Source of the DNA: Antiquaquibacter soli
Lineage (GTDB): Bacteria > Actinomycetota > Actinomycetes > Actinomycetales > Microbacteriaceae
DNA length: 64,000 nucleotides
Reading direction: 5' to 3'
NCBI RefSeq assembly: GCF_030580675.1
Contig: NZ_JAUQUB010000005.1
Coordinates: 83,824-147,823 of the forward strand
The notes below the pieces were generated by a model. That model was not told the origin of the DNA, searched no databases, and was given only the letters and a program-made list of their open reading frames with translations. Shown one piece after another: positions 9,168 through 16,247 of this stretch. The stretch's first letter is position 1, and the number at the start of each line of letters is the position of its first letter. The position numbers and the translations under genes were made by a program.

Positions 9168-9198
9168 GTCCCGTTCAGGCGTCGCGACTGAACGGGAC
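9168..9198. terminator. Bidirectional hairpin between convergent island genes
   Basis: GTCCCGTTCAG (9168-9178) and CTGAACGGGAC (9188-9198) pair perfectly around a 9-nt loop. It lies between the nucleotidyltransferase stop and the palm-protein stop and overlaps the latter, so it could end both transcripts. Confidence 0.75.
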
Positions 9199-10527
9199 GA
9201 GCAGTTCGTGGTACCCGCGGACCCCGAGATCTACCTTCGTCAGGACGGCGGGCCCGCCCTCCTGATGGCTGACGTTTCCGACAGCGGCGGCGAGTCTCTG
9301 CTGCGTCGGCCCCGTGACGGGTTCGCCGTAGAGGTAGCGAATCCGCTCGGGTGAACCGTCTGGCGCCAACTTGGTGATGCAGAGTGCTGCTTCGACGCGT
9401 GCGAGCGAATCGCGGAGCGAGCGCCCAATCTTCAGTTCCACGATGCCGACCCCGATGGGGAGCACATCCTGTCTTCGCCCGAAGGCATCGAGGTCGCGAA
9501 CGATCGTGCCCAGGGTTCGTGCGTGCGCAAACGCGAAGATTCCGTCTCCGCGGGCGAAGATCGGGCACTCCAATCCTTTGATAGACGCGAGGGCCTCCAA
9601 GGTGTGCTGAAGCCGTCGGGTGACGGAGAGGCGGATTCGATAGGCGTCCGCCAAGAAGTCGGCGAAGGAGATGGTTCCGCGCCTGAAGTCCTCCAGCCCG
9701 GGCAACAGCAGGCGCCTCAACCCGTCCCAGCGTCCGGGCACCCCGTCGAAAAGGCCGTGCACATCGGTTGCCAACAGGTAGTAGTCGTCCTGCGCCCGAC
9801 GAGACGCGAATTCGGCGTAGAACTCGTTCTCCCTGATCAGTTTCGGGAAATGAAGGTCGCGAACGTCTTCTGTGAGGGGGGCATCCGTCAGCAGGTCGGA
9901 CGCGTCACCACGCCAAGGAGGCGTCGTGAAGCACTTCACGAGATCTCGGTCGTCCTCGACGCTATCCGCGCGTGCCAGCGCCTCTTCGATCGCGCTTTCC
10001 GCGTGCCAGGACGGAAGCTTGCGCTTCCGTGTCACGGCGCTGGCGATGGATGCGATCCACCCCGCACGCTGAAGCAGATCGGCAGCTTCGTCGGGCGCCA
10101 TCGTCACCTCCAGCCGGCATCGTGTGAGTGGGCCGAGAAGGTAGGACGCGAGCTCGGTGGGCGGGCGTTCATGACTGGAGTTGAAGGGCTGCGGCTCGCT
10201 GACCGCGAACGACAACAGTGTCTTGCCGAACATCGTGTGGACGAAAGGGCCGGCACGATGCGCCTGTCCGACCTCCCGCAGGTCGCGTCGCACCTGCCCG
10301 AGCGCGAGAAACTGACTGTAGGGCCGCGACTCGGTGTGGGTCGGCACTGATTCGCTCCGGGCCTGAACCCAGACGTCGATCGTGGCGTCGCTTGGACCGT
10401 TCCGGAGATCGCGGAGGATCTCGCCGGCGAAAGCTCCGCTGTCGGGCGGATCGCCGTTTCGAAGGTATCCCGCGGTCGCCGAACGGTCCGCCACTCGATC
10501 AAGCGGCCAGTAGTTGTGTTTGACCAT
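9175..10527 (-). CDS. Putative palm-domain nucleotide cyclase/polymerase-like protein
   Basis: 450 residues. The N-terminal half (1-240) is not recognised. Residues 247-395 read like a catalytic palm domain: YYLLATDVHGLF (D255, first metal Asp), about 70 residues with a long helical insertion, CPIFARGDGIFAFA (G327-D328, second metal Asp, comparable to the GD of class III cyclases or the GGDEF loop), then LPIGVGIVE and a helix SLRDSLARVEAAL-CITKL like the end of GGDEF/CRISPR-polymerase palms. The assignment is from motif order only. It is transcribed against the other island genes. ATG 10527 has no ribosome binding site but TAGCGT (10534-10539) 6 nt upstream. Confidence 0.5.
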   Translation of the reverse strand: MVKHNYWPLDRVADRSATAGYLRNGDPPDSGAFAGEILRDLRNGPSDATIDVWVQARSESVPTHTESRPYSQFLALGQVRRDLREVGQAHRAGPFVHTMFGKTLLSFAVSEPQPFNSSHERPPTELASYLLGPLTRCRLEVTMAPDEAADLLQRAGWIASIASAVTRKRKLPSWHAESAIEEALARADSVEDDRDLVKCFTTPPWRGDASDLLTDAPLTEDVRDLHFPKLIRENEFYAEFASRRAQDDYYLLATDVHGLFDGVPGRWDGLRRLLLPGLEDFRRGTISFADFLADAYRIRLSVTRRLQHTLEALASIKGLECPIFARGDGIFAFAHARTLGTIVRDLDAFGRRQDVLPIGVGIVELKIGRSLRDSLARVEAALCITKLAPDGSPERIRYLYGEPVTGPTQQRLAAAVGNVSHQEGGPAVLTKVDLGVRGYHELLVPFSRDA

Positions 10528-10598
10528 GGCATCACGCTATCGCCGCGTCGACAGCGGCCTTCGACACCCGTCACAATTCGAGGGTGGAATCTCTCGAC

Positions 10599-11342
10599 AT
10601 GTCGACTGGCTTCGGCTGGATCTCTCACGAGTACGTGCAGTCGCGCGGCGGCGCCGGCCGCATTTCGGCGCTCGCGGATCTGATCGACCCCTACTTGTGC
10701 CGCGACGGTATCGTCGTGGAGCTCGGAACCGGCCCCGGTCAGCTCGCTGCGAGACTGACGACCGCGACCCGGAGAGTGGTCGGAGTTGACATCTCGCCCG
10801 AGATGATTCGACTGGCATCGCCGATCCTCGACGGGAATGCGGTCGAGGCGGACGTCGAGCATCTTCCTTTCGACGCGGAGACGTTCGATGGTGCGATCGC
10901 CGTATGGGTTCTCAACCACGTGGCAGATCCTCGTCGGGCCCTTTCGGAGGCGAGACGCGTTCTTCGCCCCGGCGCGCGGATGTTCTACCTGTCCGGTATC
11001 CCCTCGCATCCGGAGTGGGACGTCATCGGCAGTCTCCTTCAGCGGCTCGACGTCGTCAGAGCGGATCGCGTCGAGCGCGAGACGGCGATCGTGTCTCTCG
11101 CGGAGTCGTGCGGGTTCCGTGTGGTGACCGCCGGTGACATGGTGGTGAAGTTCTCCCAGCGACCCGACGGAATGGCTGATCGAATCGCCACTCGCTCGTA
11201 CGGTCACCTTCGAGACCTTGACGAAGAAACGTGGGCGACGATCGTGCAACCGGTCGTCGATGAACTGCGTCGAATGGATGACCATGACCGTCATCGCAAC
11301 CGGCAGAACATTCACGCATTCGCCGTCTTCGAGAGGATGTGA
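10599..11342 (+). CDS. Class I SAM-dependent methyltransferase
   Basis: 247-residue UbiE/Methyltransf_11-type enzyme. Motif I is VVELGTGPGQLA (about 39-50), then VVGVDIS (acidic ribose-binding residue), EADVEHLPFDAETFDGA and VWVLNHVADP (motifs II-III). The substrate is unknown. GTG 10584 would add five residues; ATG 10599 is preferred because AGGGTGGA lies about 10 nt upstream. It is divergent from the palm-domain gene and followed after 9 nt by the HAD gene, so those two probably form an operon. Confidence 0.82.
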   Translation: MSTGFGWISHEYVQSRGGAGRISALADLIDPYLCRDGIVVELGTGPGQLAARLTTATRRVVGVDISPEMIRLASPILDGNAVEADVEHLPFDAETFDGAIAVWVLNHVADPRRALSEARRVLRPGARMFYLSGIPSHPEWDVIGSLLQRLDVVRADRVERETAIVSLAESCGFRVVTAGDMVVKFSQRPDGMADRIATRSYGHLRDLDEETWATIVQPVVDELRRMDDHDRHRNRQNIHAFAVFERM

Positions 11343-11351
11343 TCCGCGGTC

Positions 11352-11933
11352 ATGGACGTGCCGCTCTCCTCGCCGGGTCCCGGACGACTCTCCGCCGCGG
11401 ACTTTCATTCGTGGTCGACGATCGCGACCTGCGTGCTGGCGGCATCTCATCGGCTTACCCGAGGTTCCCGGCCCGTCGTCGCAGACCTGGACGGGACGCT
11501 CACCGATCCGGGACATCGACGCCACCACCTCGCGTCGAGCATCCCCGATTGGCTCGCATTCAGCCTTGCGGCGAAGAACGACCCGCCACTCCTCCCTGAG
11601 ATCGAGTGGCTCGACAGCCACAGCGCCGAGCGGCCGGTGGTGATAGTCAGCGGTCGCCCGTCGATCGCCATGCAACTGACCCAATCCTGGCTCGAGCGAC
11701 ACGAAGTCCGGTGGGACGCCATCGTCCTGCGCCCTCCGGGCGACACTGTGCGCGGTCTCGAGCACAAGATGCGTGTTCTGACCGCACTCAGCGAACTGGG
11801 GATCGAACCGGAGTTCGCGTTTGACGATTCGTCCGAAGCCCGAGACGCCTATGAGGCAAGAGGTGTCGAGTGCCGAACCCTGCCGGGGACCACGTCGCCC
11901 TCATTCGCGTCGAACAGTACACCCGACCTTTGA
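11352..11933 (+). CDS. HAD phosphatase resembling the 3'-phosphatase domain of polynucleotide kinase
   Basis: 193-residue HAD-fold protein. VVADLDGTLTD (D45 nucleophile, D47 acid), VIVSGRP (S100-R102), IVLRPPGDT with a Lys near 139, and EFAFDDSSEARDAYEARGVEC (D158/D159) follow in the order seen in the phosphatase half of T4 polynucleotide kinase. It may remove phosphates from nucleic-acid ends or nucleotides, but a small-molecule substrate is possible. No kinase domain is fused. No clear ribosome binding site is seen; expression is probably coupled to the methyltransferase 9 nt upstream. Confidence 0.66.
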   Translation: MDVPLSSPGPGRLSAADFHSWSTIATCVLAASHRLTRGSRPVVADLDGTLTDPGHRRHHLASSIPDWLAFSLAAKNDPPLLPEIEWLDSHSAERPVVIVSGRPSIAMQLTQSWLERHEVRWDAIVLRPPGDTVRGLEHKMRVLTALSELGIEPEFAFDDSSEARDAYEARGVECRTLPGTTSPSFASNSTPDL

Positions 11934-11987
11934 ATGGGCGGTGATGGGAAAACGTCAGTCGCGTCCGCGAACTGATCGGTACATTTG

Positions 11988-12015
11988 GGGTTGGAAGGTC
12001 ACTCCAGGGGCACCG
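11988..12015 (+). repeat. Degenerate tRNA-Arg 3'-end remnant, probable right border of the island
   Basis: GGGTTGG (11988-11994) and CTCCAGGGGCACCG (12002-12015) match the variable-loop/T-arm start and the end of the tRNA at 5406-5477. The middle is eroded. The last 14 bases match the copy at 5650-5665 exactly. It marks a likely attR about 6.4 kb from the tRNA. Confidence 0.65.
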
Positions 12016-12055
12016 AGGCCGCAGTCGAGTTCTTCGCCCGTCCCCTGTGGATCGT

Positions 12056-12832
12056 CTAGGCGTTGACAGCGGCCATGAATGCGCGAGTCAGCGCGTTCCA
12101 GAGGTCGCTGCTCACTCGCTCGTATTCGTCGGAGTCACCCTGGACAGAGTCGTTCCACGACCCCATCCCCCCGAAAATCCAACCGTGAGTGGCCGCCGCG
12201 AGGAGCTGATGGCGATCCAAAGGCAACGAACCCTGGGGCACCATTTCGGGGTAGTAGGCGCATTCGGGACTCTCCGCTGAAAGCTGCGACCGCGCCCGCT
12301 GCATCACGGTCGCCCACCCGGACTCTCCGCTCCGCGCCGCGAAGTCTCCGAGCGCCTGCAATGCGGTGTCGAGTTCGACGGCGCTCAGGCGGACGTCTGG
12401 AGCGGGGGCGGCGAGGGTCGTCCACTCTCCGGTCACGGTGACTCGCCAGATCCGGCGATCGGGGGCCGATGGGTTGGCGACCTCCCAGCGCGCCCTCCAG
12501 AGCACGGGTCGAACTCCCACCGACACCAGTCCCCAGTCGTTGCCGTTGGCGAACGCTGAGGCGAGCCACGGTGACATACCGCCTGCCGCCGTGTTGAGGG
12601 TCAGGCGAACGTGCTGGGCGCCAGTATCTCGGACGGCGTCGAACCAGCCGCCGGTGCCCTCCGGCGCCCGATCGACCCGACCGAGGCCCGAGGTGACGGT
12701 CGAGAACTCCCCGATGAACTTGAACGTGTCGTCGATCCACAGCAGATCGACGGCTGGCGGCTTCGCATCCGCCGCCAGCCATTGGTTCGCGCGCAGGGCG
12801 AGATCGATCAGCATTGCGAGTCCGCCGTTCAC
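12056..12832 (-). CDS. Hypothetical protein
   Basis: 258-residue cytosolic protein with no recognised domain. Notable are several Trp-rich blocks (WRARWEVANP, RIWRVTVTGEW) and no membrane segment. GTG 12832 is preferred to ATG 12814 because a TAGGGT box (complement of 12839-12844) lies 6 nt upstream, as for other leaderless genes here. It lies just outside the proposed island border and is divergent from the NTF2-like gene. Confidence 0.6.
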   Translation of the reverse strand: MNGGLAMLIDLALRANQWLAADAKPPAVDLLWIDDTFKFIGEFSTVTSGLGRVDRAPEGTGGWFDAVRDTGAQHVRLTLNTAAGGMSPWLASAFANGNDWGLVSVGVRPVLWRARWEVANPSAPDRRIWRVTVTGEWTTLAAPAPDVRLSAVELDTALQALGDFAARSGESGWATVMQRARSQLSAESPECAYYPEMVPQGSLPLDRHQLLAAATHGWIFGGMGSWNDSVQGDSDEYERVSSDLWNALTRAFMAAVNA

Positions 12833-12864
12833 ACGGCCACCCTATCCGGCTGATGCGGGCCGCC

Positions 12865-12893
12865 TTTACTGTCGTAATGGACACTAATATGAT
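12865..12893 (+). promoter_or_regulatory. Promoter of the NTF2-like gene
   Basis: TTTACT (12865-12870), 17 nt, TATGAT (12888-12893). The region is strikingly AT-rich against the background. The predicted start falls in the palindrome at 12897-12908. Confidence 0.65.
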
Positions 12894-12896
12894 ACT

Positions 12897-12908
12897 GTCC
12901 TATAGGAC
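12897..12908. promoter_or_regulatory. Palindromic operator over the transcription start
   Basis: GTCCTATAGGAC is a perfect 12-bp palindrome immediately after the -10 box. It is a good candidate repressor site, perhaps for the MarR protein encoded at 13397-13924. Confidence 0.5.
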
Positions 12909-12970
12909 GGTTTCTGAGTAGTGCACTCCGCGCTGACTTGTCGAGAGATCGTGCGGAATAGAGGAACGAC

Positions 12971-13333
12971 ATGAGCAAGCAATTGACGAGCGCCGAGCTC
13001 CCGGCAGCCGTGCACGGGTTCGTCGACGGATGGCAAGGGCGTAAGCCCGACGGGGTCGAGGCGCTCTTTGCCGAGAACGCCGTCGTATCCGACGAAGGGC
13101 ACACCTACCGCGGACGCACCGAGATCCGTGGGTGGATCGACGGTGCGATCGGCCTCTACTCGACCACCCTTACCTTTCTTCGTGCCCGCGAGGTGGACGG
13201 AATGGTGGGTGCGTCGTACCGACTGGAGGGAGACTTCCCGGGCGGCGTGGTGGAGCTGGAGTACCAGTTCCACCTGGACGATGACGGGCGGGTCATCCAG
13301 CTCGACTTCGCGCCGGCGTCGGAATCGGTCTAG
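12971..13333 (+). CDS. SnoaL/NTF2-like protein
   Basis: 120-residue small alpha+beta barrel protein of the NTF2-like superfamily. Typical features are LPAAVHGFVDGWQGRKPDGVEALFAEN with the opening helix pair, then VVSDEGHTYRGRTEIRGWI and paired strands to the end. Members act as isomerases, hydrolases or ligand binders; no specific reaction can be given. GAGGAA lies about 8 nt before ATG 12971. It has its own strong promoter with a palindromic operator and ends at a GC-rich terminator hairpin. Confidence 0.8.
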   Translation: MSKQLTSAELPAAVHGFVDGWQGRKPDGVEALFAENAVVSDEGHTYRGRTEIRGWIDGAIGLYSTTLTFLRAREVDGMVGASYRLEGDFPGGVVELEYQFHLDDDGRVIQLDFAPASESV

Positions 13334-13348
13334 CGACCGCGAACGATA

Positions 13349-13379
13349 CGAGGGGGCTGCCGGGGAGGCGGCCCCCTCG
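13349..13379. terminator. GC-rich terminator between convergent genes
   Basis: CGAGGGGGC and GCCCCCTCG form a stem extended by GCC/GGC. It serves the NTF2-like gene and possibly the convergent MarR gene. Confidence 0.7.
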
Positions 13380-13396
13380 TCGTTGACGGAGGGGTT

Positions 13397-13924
13397 CTAC
13401 GCCTCCAGTGGGCGCAGCCCGCGTTCCAGCATCGCGTCTGCCGCGCTGATCGCATCGCTGACGAACCGGCGCGTGAGCGAGGTGTAGAGCTCCACGTCCT
13501 CTCGCGACCACTGCTCGAGCACCTCGTTGATCATTCGATCGCCGAGCTCGTAGACGCCTCGGGCTGCGGTCTCGCCTTCCTCGGTCAGGGCGATCAAGGT
13601 TGCCCGGCGATCCGTTGGGTCTGTCGAGCGAACCACGAGGCCGGCCTCCTCGAGTCGCCCCACGATCTTGCTGACGTGGGATGCGCCGGTCCCGAGGACC
13701 TCCGACATCGCGGTAGGGCGCATGGGACCCCAGGCCAGGAGATGCCGAAGCGCGGCGTGCGACTGCTGGTCGACTGCTCCGCCCGTCTTGGCGAGAATCT
13801 GACCCTGTACGGCCGGTGAGTCCCACAACAGGATGAGGGCGCTCAGGTTCGCGAGGAGCTCCGAGCGGTAGGGGAAGTCCGCCGCAATCCGACGTGACGC
13901 CTCGGGCCTGTCGCTCGTGCTCAT
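13397..13924 (-). CDS. MarR-family transcriptional regulator
   Basis: 175-residue winged-helix repressor. The recognition region is AMSEVLGTGASHVSKIVGRLEEAGLVVR and the wing STDPTDRRATLIALTEEG, which is the MarR signature. It probably responds to a small phenolic or stress ligand. ATG 13924 lacks a ribosome binding site but has TACACT (complement of 13932-13937) 7 nt upstream, so it is probably leaderless. The inverted repeat CTGTC-N6-GACAG at 13941-13956 just upstream is a candidate autoregulatory site. Targets may include the neighbouring NTF2-like gene. Confidence 0.9.
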   Translation of the reverse strand: MSTSDRPEASRRIAADFPYRSELLANLSALILLWDSPAVQGQILAKTGGAVDQQSHAALRHLLAWGPMRPTAMSEVLGTGASHVSKIVGRLEEAGLVVRSTDPTDRRATLIALTEEGETAARGVYELGDRMINEVLEQWSREDVELYTSLTRRFVSDAISAADAMLERGLRPLEA

Positions 13925-13961
13925 GACCCCGAGTGTAATCCTGTCGTTTCAGACAGCATAT

Positions 13962-13997
13962 GGAGGGGTCCCGCGGGTCGTCCCGCGGGGCCCCTCT
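13962..13997. terminator. Terminator hairpin of the beta-helix gene
   Basis: AGGGGTCCCGCGGG pairs with CCCGCGGGGCCCCT around a short loop. It lies directly after the minus-strand beta-helix gene. Confidence 0.7.
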
Positions 13998-14012
13998 TTC
14001 GTCTGGCCAGGC

Positions 14013-16058
14013 CTATTTCGTGATGACGATGTCCCCGATCTGTACGGCCCACGGCGTCGCATCCGAGATCGTGGCTCGGAGGTACGTCGTGCCGGCGGGC
14101 AGGTTCGCCGTGGGGGTGAACGTCGTCCGCGACCAGTAGTTCGCGGTCGCCGTCGGGGCGGTCGTGTTCGTCGCGACAGTGGTCCACGTCGTGCCGTTCG
14201 TCGACGACTGCCAGGTGATCGCAATGGTCGACCAGTAGTGGTAGACCCGGGCGGAGAAGGTCTTCATCCCTGCCAGCGACCAGGTGACCGAGCCGGCCGA
14301 GGCATCCGACCGCGACACCCGCGACGCGTCTCCAGCCATCTGGTTCATGGGGCCGGTGGTGTCGAGCACCATGTTCGCCGAGTGCGACGTCGTGAGGTTC
14401 CAGTTGTTCAGCGGGTCGCCGAGGGAGCCGGGGTCCGTCATCGTGTTCGCCTCGTGGAAGCCGCGGCTCGGCACCGCCGTCGGCGACAGGACGTTACCGA
14501 AGTAGTCCTTGCCGCCGTTGCCGACGATGAGCGTGCCCGACCCCTTCGCGGGCGACGTGCTCGAAATCGTGTAGCCGGCGACCGAGGTGAGGCCGGTGGG
14601 TGCGGTCGTCGACGGGGAGACGAGCAGCGGGTTCGAGGTGAGCTTGTGCGGGTCGGCCGGCTCGCTCGAGGGGTGGTTGCCGTAGAAGACGTTGTAGTCG
14701 AAGACGGCACCCGCGGTGTTCGGGTAGGTGTAGCCACCCGAGCCGTTGTTCACGACGATGTTGTTGCGGAAGCTCCACGCGCCGCCGGTCGAGCCGTCGC
14801 ATCCGTCGCAGTACATGATCTTGGAGGCGAGGCCCGACTTCACGTAGATCGTGTTGTTGTAGATCTCGGTGTTGATCGGGACGCCGTACGAGAAGGTGAA
14901 GATGCCCTTCTCGCCGCCGTAGCCGTCGTTGACGCTGAGATTGTTGCGCACGGTCAGGTTCGAGGATGCGCCCGCCATCATCAGCAGGAACCCGCCCTCG
15001 TTGTCGTGGCTGTAGTTGTACTGCACGAGGGTGTCGATGCTCGCGAGGTCGACGTCGAAGCCCTGACCGTCGGTGCCGTGCGTGAGAGTCCCGTAGACCT
15101 CGTTGTACTGCACGACCGCGCCGATGGAGCGCGTCGGCCAGAGACCGGCCGAGGGTGCGGTGGTGGAGTTCTCGATCGTGCGCTGACCGGCGTTCGCGAC
15201 GACGTTGCGCTGCAGCATCGCGTTGTACGTGCCGAGCACGAGCACGCCGTCGCTGTCGATGGTGCTGACGGTGTTGTCCTCGACCTTGACGCCCGTGCTG
15301 AGCAGGGGCTGGTCGATGACCCAGTCGGTGAGGGAGAGGCCGGTCGACTCGTCCCAGAACACGATGCCGCCGCGGCCCACGTTGCTGACCGAGTTGTGGT
15401 CGATGCTCACGCCGCTGAAGGAGTCGTTCTCCTGCTCGGCGCGCACGACGATGCCGCCGTTCGAGTGGGCCTCGATGCCCTGGCACGTGAAGCAGCCGTT
15501 GACGTCGCTCACCGTGTTGTTGGTGATGGTGATGCCGCCCAGGGTGCCCGCTCCGTTGTTGTAGACGAGGATTCCGTGCCGCTGAAGCTTCCAGTCGGCC
15601 TCGTTCAGCCCGCCGAAGTTGTCGACGCCCGAGTTGCTCTTCACCGCGAGCCCGCTGATGGTCCAGTACTGCTGATTGACGAGGTACACGGCGGCGCCGG
15701 TGCCCCAGCCGCTCGGGAGGCTCGCGCCGTTGATGAGGGGCTTCGACCCGGTGCCGTAGGAGCTGATGGTGATGGGGGAGCCGGAGGTCCCGGAGCCGAG
15801 CGGGTGCAGCTGCCCGTTCCAGGTCTGGCCGCTCTTGAAGAGGATGCTGTCGCCCGGCTGGAACGTGGTGGCGTTCACCTTGGCGAGGGTCTTCCAGGCG
15901 GACGACGTGGTGGTGCCTGCGGCGTTGTTATCGCCGGCGACGGCGTCGACGTAGTAGGTCGTGGGAACTGCGGCTGCGGGGGCGGCGACCGCCGCCAACG
16001 AGGCAGCCATCCCGATGGCTGTAGCGGCGAGCGCCGCCAGGATCCGGTGATGCATCAT
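14013..16058 (-). CDS. Secreted right-handed parallel beta-helix protein, probable polysaccharide-active enzyme
   Basis: 681 residues. ATG 16058 follows GGAGGAGA, opening with the signal peptide MMHHRILAALAATAIG and an Ala-rich cleavage region near residue 30. The mature part begins TTYYVDAVAGDNNAAG, typical of pectate-lyase-fold proteins, and contains many Asn-rich turns (ITNNTVSDV, VEDNTVSTI, VRNNLSV, FRNNIVVNN). The last 130 residues look like a beta-sandwich, perhaps carbohydrate binding. The glycan target is unknown; neighbours suggest a rhamnose- or mannose-containing polymer. The LacI operator core at 16089-16103 lies just upstream of its start. Confidence 0.8.
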   Translation of the reverse strand: MMHHRILAALAATAIGMAASLAAVAAPAAAVPTTYYVDAVAGDNNAAGTTTSSAWKTLAKVNATTFQPGDSILFKSGQTWNGQLHPLGSGTSGSPITISSYGTGSKPLINGASLPSGWGTGAAVYLVNQQYWTISGLAVKSNSGVDNFGGLNEADWKLQRHGILVYNNGAGTLGGITITNNTVSDVNGCFTCQGIEAHSNGGIVVRAEQENDSFSGVSIDHNSVSNVGRGGIVFWDESTGLSLTDWVIDQPLLSTGVKVEDNTVSTIDSDGVLVLGTYNAMLQRNVVANAGQRTIENSTTAPSAGLWPTRSIGAVVQYNEVYGTLTHGTDGQGFDVDLASIDTLVQYNYSHDNEGGFLLMMAGASSNLTVRNNLSVNDGYGGEKGIFTFSYGVPINTEIYNNTIYVKSGLASKIMYCDGCDGSTGGAWSFRNNIVVNNGSGGYTYPNTAGAVFDYNVFYGNHPSSEPADPHKLTSNPLLVSPSTTAPTGLTSVAGYTISSTSPAKGSGTLIVGNGGKDYFGNVLSPTAVPSRGFHEANTMTDPGSLGDPLNNWNLTTSHSANMVLDTTGPMNQMAGDASRVSRSDASAGSVTWSLAGMKTFSARVYHYWSTIAITWQSSTNGTTWTTVATNTTAPTATANYWSRTTFTPTANLPAGTTYLRATISDATPWAVQIGDIVITK

Positions 16059-16088
16059 TGCGTTCTCCTCCGCGCTGGCATCGTTGCC

Positions 16089-16103
16089 AAAGCGCTTTAT
16101 CAC
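16089..16103. promoter_or_regulatory. LacI-type operator, copy 1
   Basis: AAAGCGCTTTATCAC contains the symmetric core AAAGCGCTTT. It lies about 30 nt upstream of the beta-helix gene and is identical over 15 bp to the copies at 20647 and 24443. Confidence 0.8.
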
Positions 16104-16247
16104 GGCACAGCCTGGCACGGAACGGCAGCCGAGGTCAATGCTCGTGAACGCGATTGTGAGGCCGCGGGGCCGGGGAAATAGCGAGCTATCCTCTGGGGTA
16201 AAAGCGATTCGGCAGCTAGACTCGAGCGAGACAACTCGGGAGGCTCC

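Noticed and set aside
9523..10350. A 275-codon plus-strand frame opposite the palm-domain gene
   Set aside because: No motif or ribosome binding site; the minus frame has a leaderless promoter box and domain-like motifs.
13917..16181. A 754-codon plus-strand frame opposite the beta-helix gene
   Set aside because: Val/Gly/Arg-rich shadow; the minus frame has a signal peptide and beta-helix repeats.
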